A stretch of 64,000 nt of DNA from Gemmatimonadota bacterium (GCA_020348925.1 CP070758.1:2416874-2480873), one strand, 5' to 3'. Shown: positions 1 through 7,876, counted from the first letter of the stretch. Notes: a model not told the origin generated them from the sequence alone. A program made the numbers and translations.

Positions 1-644
1 ACAGTTATGACTATTTGCACATGGCGGCTGTCGCGTATGCTGAAGAGATCTCCGGCGAAGAGGACGCAGCCACAATGACGATCCGCAATACGGGGGAAGG
101 GGTCTTGGAGGTGTCACGTATCTCCTGCAATCAGTCCTGGGTGCAGTCCATTGTTCCGGCTTCGTTTCTCGTTGTTCCCCAGAACAGCCAGCTCGTCACC
201 ATAACAGTCAGTTCTGCCGGGCTTGAGAGGGGACGGTATGATGGAATTCTGCACATTGTCTCGAACGACCCGATTGCTCCCGAGTATCAGGAACCTCTTG
301 TGTTTGATATTACGCAGGTGGGTGTTGAAGAGGATGGATCTGTCTCCTTTGTGCCGCAAGCATGTGCCCTGTCTCAGAACTCTCCCAATCCCTTCAATCC
401 TGAGACGCATATTGAATACCAGATAGGAGAAGGGGAATCGCCCGTCCACACGACCCTCGCGGTCTACAATGTTCTTGGGCGGAAAGTGGGCACGCTGGTG
501 GATGAGATTCAGGCGTCTGGACACTACACCGTCACCTGGGATGGACGGGACAATGCTGGCCACGAACTTCCGAGCGGATTGTATTTCTTCATGTTGAAAG
601 CAGGCCATTTCACGGCGACCAAGAAAATGGTGCTGTTGAAGTAG
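1..644 (+). CDS. Secreted protein, C-terminal part, with FlgD-like/T9SS-type sorting domain (5' end outside window)
   Basis: The reading frame is open to the left edge, so the start lies upstream. The first ~100 visible residues look like an Ig-like/ASH-type beta domain (TIRNTGEG, then a stretch ending in SNDPIAPEYQEPL), common in 'choice-of-anchor' secreted proteins. The last ~85 residues carry the SPNPFNPETHIEYQI motif, then VYNVLGRKVGTLVDE, TVTWDGRDNAGHELPSGLYFF and a final KMVLLK. That order is the FlgD-like Ig/type IX-style C-terminal sorting domain of FCB-group secreted proteins. The function of the missing N-terminal part is unknown. The same domain ends the 39505-42492 protein, so the organism uses this export or anchoring tag repeatedly. 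Confidence 0.85.
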   Translation, partial: SYDYLHMAAVAYAEEISGEEDAATMTIRNTGEGVLEVSRISCNQSWVQSIVPASFLVVPQNSQLVTITVSSAGLERGRYDGILHIVSNDPIAPEYQEPLVFDITQVGVEEDGSVSFVPQACALSQNSPNPFNPETHIEYQIGEGESPVHTTLAVYNVLGRKVGTLVDEIQASGHYTVTWDGRDNAGHELPSGLYFFMLKAGHFTATKKMVLLK

Positions 645-819
645 CATGTATCGTATTTTCTCCGTCACCTCGACTTCCTCAGTCTCCCAGATGCTGGAAG
701 TCGGCAGGAGCTTCTCGCCTCAGGCAAACCCTCGACACTCCGCTGATGGCACCAAATCCCCGGGAATGGAATGGGGAACCTCAAGATTCAAACTTTTTCT
801 TTGCCGAGAAAATTTTCCC
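645..819. other. Intergenic region, no gene recognised
   Basis: No convincing gene. An 8-bp inverted repeat (cgacttcc at 671-678, ggaagtcg at 696-703) could form a hairpin after the upstream gene, but no T-run follows, so I do not call a terminator. A 74-codon open frame starting at 646 has no ribosome binding site and an unnatural composition. Confidence 0.5.
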
Positions 820-848
820 TTGACAATCCCGTGCAGGTACATTATATT
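820..848 (+). promoter_or_regulatory. Sigma70-type promoter of the fur/perR gene
   Basis: TTGACA at 820-825 and TATATT at 843-848 are separated by exactly 17 bp, giving a perfect -35 and a 5/6 -10. The start codon of the regulator is 36 bp downstream. The operator at 850-868 abuts the -10, so a bound repressor would cover the transcription start. Confidence 0.8.
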
Positions 849-849
849 T

Positions 850-868
850 GATAATGATAATTATTATT
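850..868 (+). promoter_or_regulatory. Fur/PerR-family operator (Fur box)
   Basis: gataatgataattattatt matches the classical 19-bp Fur box GATAATGATAATCATTATC at 17 of 19 positions and is an imperfect palindrome. It lies between the -10 hexamer and the start codon of the Fur-family gene, which implies negative autoregulation. Whether the metal sensed is iron (Fur) or peroxide through iron/manganese (PerR) cannot be decided from the box alone; PerR boxes are very similar. Confidence 0.8.
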
Positions 869-884
869 AATAAGGATATTCTTT

Positions 885-1265
885 ATGAATATTAGGCAAA
901 CGAGACAAAGAGAGACGATTTTAGAAATTTTGAGGTCGACGCACTGTCACCCGACGGCGGACTGGGTTTACGAGCAGGCGCGGAAGATCATCCCGAACAT
1001 CAGCCTGGGTACGGTCTATCGCAATTTAAACTTTCTGGCCAAGCAAAATCAAGTCCTCCGCTTTGAACACGATCACGTCTGTCGGTACGATGGGTATACG
1101 GAGAACCATTATCACTTTGTCTGCACGGATTGTGGGAGGGTGTGCGATATTAACGTACCCATTGATACGACGTTAAACAGGAGGGTCGCACGGGGTTCGG
1201 GGTACTCCGTTTCCTCCCATCGAGCCATGTTCTTTGGATTGTGCTCGGAGTGTAAACGAAAATGA
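885..1265 (+). CDS. Fur/PerR-family metal-dependent transcriptional repressor
   Basis: A 126-residue protein with the Fur layout: an N-terminal winged helix (TRQRETILEIL, then PTADWVYEQAR and SLGTVYRNLNFL, the recognition helix) and a C-terminal metal/dimer domain. The latter has the HYHFVCTDCGRVCDI signature (His-rich sensory site plus first structural CxxC) and a second pair, CSEC, near the end, forming the structural zinc site. The family represses iron uptake (Fur) or peroxide-defence genes (PerR). PerR is favoured because the next 26 kb is a peroxide/superoxide defence island, but the PerR-specific Asp could not be settled by eye. It has its own promoter and a Fur box upstream. Confidence 0.9.
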   Translation: MNIRQTRQRETILEILRSTHCHPTADWVYEQARKIIPNISLGTVYRNLNFLAKQNQVLRFEHDHVCRYDGYTENHYHFVCTDCGRVCDINVPIDTTLNRRVARGSGYSVSSHRAMFFGLCSECKRK

Positions 1266-1434
1266 GGGTGATTGTGGGGGCGGGTTCGGTTGACAATGTT
1301 TTTGAAAAGGTTGAGAGGAGGTGATATACGAAAGGGAAGATCCAAAATCAAAAATCATAAATTCAAAACTCAAAATGTGTGAGAGAGTTGAAAAGGAGAA
1401 GAGTTAACAGGTTCCTTGAAAGGAGATGGAGGCG

Positions 1435-1665
1435 ATGGAAACATTGAAGCAGAGAGTTGAAGCGGCGTTGAATAAGGTACGGCCCGGATTGCAAGCCGAT
1501 GGTGGGGATGTGGAATTGGTGGATGTTGAAGAGGATGGCGTCGTAAAAGTGAGACTCACCGGAGCATGCGGTGGATGTCCCATGTCCCAGATGACCTTGA
1601 AGATGGGCATCGAAAAGGTTTTAAAACAGGAGGTGGCGGAAGTAAAAGAGGTTGTGTCTCTATAG
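1435..1665 (+). CDS. nfu: NifU C-terminal-domain (Nfu) iron-sulfur cluster scaffold protein
   Basis: A 76-residue single-domain Nfu protein. The hallmark is LTGACGGCPMSQMTLK, whose CxxC pair bridges a [4Fe-4S] cluster between two subunits for transfer to apoproteins. The N-terminal VRPGLQADGGDVELVDV is typical. I place the start at 1435 because aaggag at 1420-1425 is 9 nt upstream; the in-frame ATG at 1426 touches that site and is too close. Placement behind a Fur/PerR regulator suits a role in repairing or supplying clusters under oxidative stress. Confidence 0.88.
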   Translation: METLKQRVEAALNKVRPGLQADGGDVELVDVEEDGVVKVRLTGACGGCPMSQMTLKMGIEKVLKQEVAEVKEVVSL

Positions 1666-1854
1666 TCGGCTCTGATGTGTCCTTTCGCAGAAGTCCTGAA
1701 TTTATTAAAAAGTGACGAAGCGGTGTGAGGATTTATGCCTGTCGAGCGTGCGAGGAACTCATCAAGGAGTCTGTGCACCATACACCCGTAAAGGGCTCCA
1801 CTCCAGTTTTCATTTCTGTGATCAATGAGGTATTCGAAAGGAATGTGGGAGAAC

Positions 1855-2859
1855 ATGGAGAAAGAGATTGACGCTTTGAGGAATGAGGCCTCGGCTTTTA
1901 TGAGGTCGCAGGTGCTCCTCGTGGCCAACCAGTATGACCTCTTTACCAGAATAGAGGGGCGGAGATTGAAGGCAAGTGAGATCTCGGATATTTTGGGAAC
2001 CGATGGGAGAGCCACCCGCATGCTGCTCGATGCGTTATGCGGCATGAACTATTTGGAAAAGCACAACGGGAGGTATCGGAATTCCGAAGTCTCAAGCAAA
2101 CTCCTGGTTGCGAGTTCGCCTCATTACCAGGGGGACAGTTTGCGTCATCGGTACAGATTGTGGTCCAGTTGGTCGGCCCTGCGGAACGTGGTAAAAACAG
2201 GTGTGCCTCCGGAGGAGCCTCACGGCGAAGAGGTCGTGGCGGAAAAAGAACGCACCAGGGATTACATTCTGGCTATGGAAAATATCGGCCGGATCAGTGC
2301 TGACCGGTTGGCCGAGAACATTGATCTGACCGACGTGCAACTTCTTTTGGACCTTGGGGGCGGACCGGGGACCTATGCTGTGGCCTTCGCTCGGCAATAT
2401 CCTGGGTTGAGAGCGGTCGTGTATGACCTCCCTGAAGTCTGCCCTATTACGGAAGAACAGATTGCGCAGGAGGGATTTACCGACAGGGTGACGACGAAGG
2501 CCGGCGATTTTCTTGTGGACGAGCTTGGGAGCGGATACGACATGATTTTCGTCTCGAATGTTCTTCACATGTATTCCTTGGTCGAAATTCGGCATATTCT
2601 ATCCAAGTGCTTTCATGCCCTCAACCCCGACGGTCGCATCGCCGTGAAAGATTTCTTTCTGAATGAGGACAGATCAGGACCGCTCTTCTCTCAGCTTTTT
2701 GCCGTGAACATGCTGCTCAGAACGAGGGCTGGCGATACGTATACTTTTGGCCAGATTGAGGGAGCACTCACCGAGGCTGGATTGAGGAGGCTGCGAAGGG
2801 AGAAATGTACGGAGGAGTCCTGGTTGATTTTCGGTGAAAAAGAAAGGGGTTGTTCATGA
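1855..2859 (+). CDS. SAM-dependent O-methyltransferase, hydroxyindole/acetylserotonin type
   Basis: About 334 residues in two parts. An N-terminal winged-helix dimerisation domain (ALRNEASAFMRSQVLLVANQ, then LKASEISDILGTDGRATRML) is followed by a Rossmann methyltransferase domain whose SAM-binding loop reads LLDLGGGPGTYAVAFA, with the acidic VVYDLPEV strand after it. Domain order and motifs match the acetylserotonin/caffeate O-methyltransferase-like family, which acts on small aromatic or polyketide-like molecules; the substrate is unknown. In-frame ATGs at 1825 and 1843 are alternative starts; 1855 has gggag upstream and matches the family N-terminus. It overlaps trpS by ATGA. Confidence 0.8.
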   Translation: MEKEIDALRNEASAFMRSQVLLVANQYDLFTRIEGRRLKASEISDILGTDGRATRMLLDALCGMNYLEKHNGRYRNSEVSSKLLVASSPHYQGDSLRHRYRLWSSWSALRNVVKTGVPPEEPHGEEVVAEKERTRDYILAMENIGRISADRLAENIDLTDVQLLLDLGGGPGTYAVAFARQYPGLRAVVYDLPEVCPITEEQIAQEGFTDRVTTKAGDFLVDELGSGYDMIFVSNVLHMYSLVEIRHILSKCFHALNPDGRIAVKDFFLNEDRSGPLFSQLFAVNMLLRTRAGDTYTFGQIEGALTEAGLRRLRREKCTEESWLIFGEKERGCS

Positions 2860-3830
2860 AGCGTATCTTCAGTGGCATCCAGCCGTCCGGGGAAATTCAT
2901 ATCGGAAATTATGTCGGTGCTATCCAGAATTGGGTCAAACTGTTGGATTCATGCGATTCCATCTTCTGCATCGTCGATTACCATGCCATCACCGTCGAGT
3001 ACGATGTTTCCCGCATGCAAAGAAATATCCGAGAGGCGGCCATTGTCAATATCGCCTCGGGGTTGGATCCGAGTAAGTGTACGCTCTTCGTACAATCGAA
3101 GGTTCCAGAGCATACTGAGCTCACCTGGATATTCAACTGTGTTTCACCTTTGGGTGAGCTCATGCGCATGACCCAGTTCAAAGAGAAAGCAAAGCAGCAC
3201 TTGCGGAATGTCAATGTGGGATTGCTCGACTATCCGGTGCTTCAGGCTGCCGATATTCTTCTGTATAAGGCTGATGGCGTGCCAGTGGGAGAGGATCAGG
3301 TGCAGCATATCGAGTTCTCGAGAGAGGTCGCTCGAAAGTTCAATCACCGCTACGGTGAGACGTTTCCAGAGCCGCAGGCATTGCTGACCAAGAGTCCGCG
3401 GATCATGGGGCTCGACGGTAAAACGAAAATGTCAAAAAGCTTGAACAACTACATCGGTCTTCTCGAAGATGGGGATGTGATCTGGGAAAAATTGCGGACC
3501 GCCCTGACCGATGAAAATCGAAAACGACGGAACGATCCGGGGAATCCGGATATCTGTAATCTCTTTACCCTTCACCAGGCATTTTCAACCCCGGAGGAGA
3601 TCGAGCGCATAAACAGGGAATGCCGGACAGCGGAGATCGGCTGTGTTGCATGCAAAAAAAACCTGTTCAATAATATGATGGCCCATTTGGAGCCGATTCA
3701 GAAGCGAGCGAAGGAATTGACGAAGGATCAGACCTATGTCGATTCGGTGCTGGCTCAGGGCGCGAAGCGTTGCCAGGAGATCGCCGGGGAGGTCATGAGG
3801 GAGGTTCGAGAGGTTATCGGCCTGAAATGA
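2856..3830 (+). CDS. trpS: Tryptophanyl-tRNA synthetase
   Basis: About 324 residues, normal for bacterial TrpS. It attaches tryptophan to tRNA-Trp in the cytoplasm. Class I signatures are clear: SGIQPSGEIHIGNYVGAI (HIGH motif as HIGN) at the N-terminus and KTKMSKSLNNYI (KMSKS loop) in the middle. GVPVGEDQVQHIEF is a family hallmark. The start at 2856 is supported by agaaagggg just upstream. The start codon overlaps the methyltransferase stop as ATGA, indicating translational coupling. It is a housekeeping gene caught in the redox island. Confidence 0.96.
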   Translation: MKRIFSGIQPSGEIHIGNYVGAIQNWVKLLDSCDSIFCIVDYHAITVEYDVSRMQRNIREAAIVNIASGLDPSKCTLFVQSKVPEHTELTWIFNCVSPLGELMRMTQFKEKAKQHLRNVNVGLLDYPVLQAADILLYKADGVPVGEDQVQHIEFSREVARKFNHRYGETFPEPQALLTKSPRIMGLDGKTKMSKSLNNYIGLLEDGDVIWEKLRTALTDENRKRRNDPGNPDICNLFTLHQAFSTPEEIERINRECRTAEIGCVACKKNLFNNMMAHLEPIQKRAKELTKDQTYVDSVLAQGAKRCQEIAGEVMREVREVIGLK

Positions 3831-3877
3831 TGGACCGTGTATTCTGTGTTCAGGAATCAAGGAGAAAGGATTGCATT

Positions 3878-4405
3878 ATGGCGAAAGCTCCAGAAAAGAT
3901 TTACAGAGAGGCCTCGGGCAGAGTTTGGGAAACGATGGGAGCTTTGGAAGCTCTCGGGATTGCCATTTATAACGAACAAGCGGCTTACGATTTTTACCGT
4001 AACCTCGAACATACAATCGAGAACGAGAGCGGTAAAAATAAGTTCAAATTTCTGGCAGAGGATGAACAGCGACACCGCCGGCTATTAGAGGAGCAGTACG
4101 AAAAAGAGAGCGACGGTCAAAAATTCGTTTACGATTCGGGCCGGGCAAAGACGGTCGATGTCACTGTCGATAGTCAAGCGAGCGCCGTTGATGCCGTTGA
4201 TCTGGCCCTTGAGGCTGAGAAAGCCGCTCATGAGTTTTACAAACAGGCAGCCGAAAAGACAAACGATGAGGAAGGGAGACGCATGTTCGAGCGTCTGGCG
4301 GAGGATGAGGAGAACCATTACGAGACACTCCGCGCAGAACGAGAGGCACTCTTGGGCGGACCATACTGGTTCAGTGCGGACGAGCACAGGATGATGGAAA
4401 GTTAA
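3878..4405 (+). CDS. Rubrerythrin-like ferritin-superfamily diiron protein (no rubredoxin domain), paralog 1
   Basis: A 175-residue protein made of two helical half-sites. Half one has a Glu in IYNEQAAYDFY and the ExxH pair in FLAEDEQRHRRLLEE; half two has a Glu in LALEAEKAAHEFY and ExxH in LAEDEENHYETL. The E...ExxH...E...ExxH pattern supplies the six ligands of a rubrerythrin/ferritin-type diiron site. There is no C-terminal rubredoxin domain, so electrons must come from a separate carrier. The family reduces hydrogen peroxide or handles iron; the exact role here is inferred. The start at 3878 follows ggagaaagga. This is the first of eight such genes in the island. Confidence 0.85.
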   Translation: MAKAPEKIYREASGRVWETMGALEALGIAIYNEQAAYDFYRNLEHTIENESGKNKFKFLAEDEQRHRRLLEEQYEKESDGQKFVYDSGRAKTVDVTVDSQASAVDAVDLALEAEKAAHEFYKQAAEKTNDEEGRRMFERLAEDEENHYETLRAEREALLGGPYWFSADEHRMMES

Positions 4406-4442
4406 GATCTGGGTTCGTGTATCAAAACAGGAGGTTACGGGC

Positions 4443-4952
4443 ATGGCAGTGGATTCCGGTTTGACGTCATTAGAGGTTTTAGGCATCGCGATTCAGTCGG
4501 AGATTGAGGCGGCGAAACTTTACGAGAGGATGGAGAAGAGGGTTCGAAATATCGATCTGAAGGAGAAATTGGAATTCCTCAAGGGAGAGGAGGAGAAGCA
4601 TCGGTCGATCTTCGAAGATATCCACCGGAAGAGATATCCGGATGTGGAGCTGAAACTGCCAGAGAAATCGATGGTGCCCATGATGGACGTTGCTCTGACG
4701 AAAGAGATGACCCTTAAAGAGCTTTTCGAAGTGGCCATGAAGGCTGAAAAAATTTCGGAGGAATTTTATACGGATCTGGCGAGAAAATCGAAAGACGCAT
4801 CCGGTACTTCAATGCTCAACTATCTCAGCGGTATAGAACGGGGACATTACAATCTTCTCAAGAACGAATATGATATGGTGGTTACGTTTCCGGCCTATGC
4901 TGAGACGGAGGAGTTCTTGATGGGTGAGAGGCTGACGCACGTCGGACCATAG
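4443..4952 (+). CDS. Rubrerythrin-like ferritin-superfamily diiron protein, paralog 2
   Basis: 169 residues with the same two-half-site plan: Glu in IAIQSEIEAAKLYERM and ExxH in GEEEKHRSIFED, then Glu in AMKAEKISEEFYTDL and ExxH in GIERGHYNLL. No rubredoxin or CxxC metal site is present. aggagg lies just upstream. It is 37 bp after paralog 1 and 24 bp before the disulfide oxidoreductase, so the genes are probably co-transcribed. Likely a peroxide-reducing or iron-handling protein; the specific substrate is not visible. Confidence 0.83.
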   Translation: MAVDSGLTSLEVLGIAIQSEIEAAKLYERMEKRVRNIDLKEKLEFLKGEEEKHRSIFEDIHRKRYPDVELKLPEKSMVPMMDVALTKEMTLKELFEVAMKAEKISEEFYTDLARKSKDASGTSMLNYLSGIERGHYNLLKNEYDMVVTFPAYAETEEFLMGERLTHVGP

Positions 4953-4976
4953 TTGAGAAAGGGGGAACGTCAGAAA

Positions 4977-5639
4977 ATGGCATTTCTTCAGGATAAAGAC
5001 AAAAAGGTTATTCAGGATCGGCTTAAGGATCTGGTCGATCCTGTGAAATTGATCAATTTCACCCAGGAGTTGGAGTGCCAGTTCTGCCGGGAGACGAGGC
5101 AGCTTGTGACCGAGCTCGCTGCGCTGTCGGACAAGTTGGAATTGGAGGTCTACAATTTTCAGATCGACAAAGAGAAAGCGGACCAGTATAAGGTCGACAA
5201 GGTCCCGGCCATAGTGATCGAAGGGGCGAAGGACTATGGTGTGAGGTATTACGGGATACCCTCCGGATACGAGTTCGCATCTCTTCTGGAAACAATCCTG
5301 GCAATATCGCAGGGTGCATCGGGCCTGTCCGAGGAGAGCAAGGAAAAACTCCGTACGCTCGATCAAGAACTTCATATACAGGTCTTTGTCACACCCACCT
5401 GACCGTACTGTCCCTCGGCCGTAGTTACGGCTCACAAGCTGGCCATTGAAAGTGATTTCATTGTGGCTGATATGGTGGAAAGTACTGAATTTCCCCAACT
5501 GGCCATCAGATACAATGTGCGCGGTGTCCCTCGGATTGTCGTCAACGAGGAGACTCAGATTGAAGGCGCTTTGACGGAGCAAAACTTTGTGGACGAGATC
5601 CTGAAGGCCGCGCGGAAGAAGACTTCAAAAGAACAATAG
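4977..5639 (+). CDS. Protein disulfide oxidoreductase (double thioredoxin fold) with in-frame TGA, candidate selenoprotein
   Basis: Read through, the gene gives 220 residues with two thioredoxin/glutaredoxin folds, the PDO architecture. Fold one has C34-QF-C37 (FTQELECQFCRETR) and cis-Pro VPAIVIEG; fold two has VTPT-TGA-PYCPSAV and cis-Pro GVPRIVVNE. The TGA (5400-5402, codon 142) falls exactly where the family has the nucleophilic Cys of VTPTCPYCP, so it most likely encodes selenocysteine. The downstream frame stays open and conserved for 78 codons to TAG. A hairpin with GU in its loop lies 15-28 nt after the TGA. The alternative is a simple TGC-to-TGA nonsense change. aaaggggg precedes the ATG. 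The likely role is disulfide/peroxide redox chemistry in the cytoplasm. Confidence 0.8.
5413..5436 (+). promoter_or_regulatory. Candidate bacterial SECIS hairpin
   Basis: GCCGTAGTTACGGC at 5418-5431 is a perfect inverted repeat (GCCGT/ACGGC with loop AGTT; GCCGTA/TACGGC if the inner pair forms). The loop GU at 5424-5425 is 22-23 nt after the TGA. Bacterial SECIS elements are short hairpins inside the coding sequence just downstream of UGA with a conserved G/U in the apical loop, and this spacing fits. The lower stem is imperfect. Confidence 0.6.
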
Positions 5640-5671
5640 AGGAAAGGTATCACAGAGAGGTGAAAAGCAAA

Positions 5672-5758
5672 ATGAACTTCGTGGTCGTATTGGTAATTTT
5701 TCTGGCGTATGTGTTTCTCATGGGGTACGTTCTCCCCAAATTGGGCGTTTCTACCTGA
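5672..5758 (+). CDS. 28-residue single-pass membrane peptide
   Basis: A short ORF encoding a hydrophobic helix followed by a small polar tail (starts MNFVVVLVIFLAYVFL, ends YVLPKLGVST). agagaggtg lies about 10 nt upstream of the ATG. It sits between the candidate selenoprotein and rubrerythrin with 32 and 92 bp gaps, all on the same strand. I do not recognise a family. The sharp hydrophobic-segment/LPKLG boundary and good ribosome site make it more likely real than chance. It may be a small membrane subunit or regulator; no function is claimed. Confidence 0.5.
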   Translation: MNFVVVLVIFLAYVFLMGYVLPKLGVST

Positions 5759-5850
5759 ATATCAAATGTCTGCAGCGTTTCGGGGGAACGCGAAAATAAG
5801 ACCGATGATGAGAGAACATCACCGAACTTAGAGTAAGAGGAGGTTTCGTT

Positions 5851-6354
5851 GTGAAGAAAATGACGGAGCAAAATCTGAGAGCTGCTTTTGCGGGAGAAAG
5901 TCAGGCCCACATGCGGTATCAGATTTTTGCCGATAAGGCGGAAGAGGAAAGAAAGCCAAATGTGGCTCGGCTCTTCCGGGCCATCTCCTTCGCCGAGCGG
6001 GTTCATGACACGAACCACTTCAAGACCTTCGGCGATCTGGCCAACACGGCCTCCAATCTCCAGATGGCTATAGACGGAGAGACTTTTGAGGTCGATGAGA
6101 TGTATCCGGCCTACGACGCTGTGGCCACATTGCAGAATGAGAAGGGGGCCGAATCGAGCATTCGCTTCGCTTTGGAGGCAGAGAAGATCCACGCGGCCAT
6201 GTATCAAACGGCCAAGCAGGCCGTGGCAGCGGGCCAGGACGTGGATCTCGGCGCGGTTCAGATATGTGGAGTATGCGGCTACTCGACTGAGGGGAATGCC
6301 CCGGACACATGTCCGATCTGTGGTGCTCCGAAGGGGAAGTTTCGCAGTTTCTGA
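5851..6354 (+). CDS. rbr: Rubrerythrin
   Basis: 167 residues, classical rubrerythrin. The N-terminal four-helix diiron domain (LRAAFAGESQAHMRY, AERVHDTNHFK, then FALEAEKIHAAMY) is followed by a C-terminal rubredoxin domain with CGVCG and CPICGAPKGKF. It reduces hydrogen peroxide to water in the cytoplasm, taking electrons from NAD(P)H or rubredoxin. The GTG start at 5851 follows agaggaggt by 6 nt; an ATG at 5860 is the alternative. It is the only member of the local diiron set with its own rubredoxin domain. Confidence 0.95.
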   Translation: MKKMTEQNLRAAFAGESQAHMRYQIFADKAEEERKPNVARLFRAISFAERVHDTNHFKTFGDLANTASNLQMAIDGETFEVDEMYPAYDAVATLQNEKGAESSIRFALEAEKIHAAMYQTAKQAVAAGQDVDLGAVQICGVCGYSTEGNAPDTCPICGAPKGKFRSF

Positions 6355-6432
6355 GAAAGAAATCTCAACCTCTTGGGGCTCCGTCAGAGAACCGAACCAA
6401 AAGATGATGCCCAACGATCCGCTTTTTGAAGG

Positions 6433-7824
6433 GTGCAATCCATCGTGAGAACGTCCACATCGATCGCTGTTTTTTTTCTCGGGGCCGTCTCCCTTGCCCC
6501 GGTATTTGCCCAGGAGAGCGCGAGGGAAACGTATCCCTTTTTCCCGTCGTTGATCAATACTTCGTCTGGAAACCCGGTGGCCTCGAAACGATTTATGGAC
6601 CCGGCACTATGTCAGGGTTGTCACGGAGAGATCTTCGATCAATGGCAGGGATCGATGCATTCCTTTGCCTTTCCCGATCCGGTATTCCAGGCTCTGTGGA
6701 GACTGGCCTCTGAGGAGACGGGAGGTCTGACGGACATCCTCTGTGCCGGGTGCCACACGGCCATCGGCACGGTGAGCGAAGAGGTGGTCTTTGAGGGTGG
6801 CGAGTTTCGGGTCAGCGAGATCGCGCGAAAGGGGGTTCAGTGCGATCTGTGCCACAGTATCAGCGCCTCCAGCTTTTTGAAGACGCCCACGCATTTGCCG
6901 CAAAATGCCTCCATCATTGTCGATCCCGGAGTGGTGAAGCGGGGTCCTTACGATGACTCTGTGTCCCCTTTTCATGAATGCGCCTATTCAGAATTGCACA
7001 CAACGTCAGAATTTTGTGGGAATTGTCACAATGTTTTCCATCCGGTGACGAATTTCCACATTGAAAACACTTACAGTGAATGGAAATTTTCCGTGTATGC
7101 CCAGAAAGGTATTCAGTGTCAGGATTGCCACATGATGCCGGTGGAGAAAGCCATCGAAGTGGCTCGGACGCTCGAAAAGCCGAAAAATCCTGGGAAGGCT
7201 TCCATCATGGGACCGGAGCGGGATCAGGTCTATACCCATGAATTTGTTGGAGCAAATTATACGGTCACCTCACTCCTTGGCTCGGATCGGCATGCAGAGA
7301 TTGCCCGGGAACGGTTGAAGGGCGCAGCGGAAGTTGAAATTCTTGCGCCGGAGTCAGCGCAAAAGGGAGGTTTGGTCACAGTCAAGGTGAAAGTGACCAA
7401 TGTGGGGGCAGGTCACAATTTGCCGACGAGCTTGACGGAAGTGCGACAGATGTGGCTGGATGTCTCGGTTAAGGATGCTTCAGGAGTCGAAATATTCAGG
7501 TCCGGGGCTTTGGACGCTGCAGGAAATATCGACGAGGAAGCTGTGATATTCAATGCCCACGCAGTCACTCAGGATGGGCATCATACTGTGAGGCCCTGGG
7601 AGATTGCGCGGTTCGAGTACAATCGCACCATTCCCCCCAAGGGTTCGGCCAGGGAAAAATACAGCTTCCTAGTCCCCCACAACGCCCATGGACCATTGGC
7701 AGTTGAAGCTACCCTGCGATATCGCTCATATCCTCAATCGATGGCGGACATGTTGTTGGGGGATGAGGCGCCGGTGTTGCCGGTTGTGGACATGGCTCGA
7801 AAAGAGGTGCAGATCGTCATCTGA
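6433..7824 (+). CDS. Exported five-heme c-type cytochrome (cytochrome c554-like)
   Basis: 463 residues with an N-terminal signal peptide (SIAVFFLGAVSLAPVFAQ) and five CXXCH heme-binding motifs in the first half: CQGCH, CAGCH, CDLCH, CGNCH and CQDCH. The second half is a beta-rich domain (VTVKVKVTNVGAGHNLPT). The arrangement resembles multiheme cytochrome c554/octaheme-like periplasmic proteins that move electrons to nitrogen compounds, metals or peroxide; the acceptor is unknown. The start may be GTG 6433 or GTG 6445; gaaggg at 6428-6433 fits the latter better. Placing a periplasmic multiheme protein between rubrerythrin and catalase suggests a link between respiration and peroxide defence. 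Confidence 0.85.
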   Translation: MQSIVRTSTSIAVFFLGAVSLAPVFAQESARETYPFFPSLINTSSGNPVASKRFMDPALCQGCHGEIFDQWQGSMHSFAFPDPVFQALWRLASEETGGLTDILCAGCHTAIGTVSEEVVFEGGEFRVSEIARKGVQCDLCHSISASSFLKTPTHLPQNASIIVDPGVVKRGPYDDSVSPFHECAYSELHTTSEFCGNCHNVFHPVTNFHIENTYSEWKFSVYAQKGIQCQDCHMMPVEKAIEVARTLEKPKNPGKASIMGPERDQVYTHEFVGANYTVTSLLGSDRHAEIARERLKGAAEVEILAPESAQKGGLVTVKVKVTNVGAGHNLPTSLTEVRQMWLDVSVKDASGVEIFRSGALDAAGNIDEEAVIFNAHAVTQDGHHTVRPWEIARFEYNRTIPPKGSAREKYSFLVPHNAHGPLAVEATLRYRSYPQSMADMLLGDEAPVLPVVDMARKEVQIVI

Positions 7825-7876
7825 TAGGGTCAGGTAGTCAGAGACTGATAAACAGCCTGGGAGACCACTTTTGCTC

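Noticed and set aside
646-870. 74-codon open frame
   Set aside because: No ribosome site, odd composition, and it runs through the fur promoter and operator.
1675-1870. Possible broken small gene after nfu: reads MCPFAEVLNLLKSDEAV, then with a 2-nt shift RIYACRACEELIKESV
   Set aside because: Needs a frameshift, has no recognisable family match, and is too short to separate from chance.
4977-5639. General UGA or UAG codon reassignment explaining the in-frame stops
   Set aside because: Many intact neighbouring genes end at TGA or TAG at the expected length, so both act as stops here.
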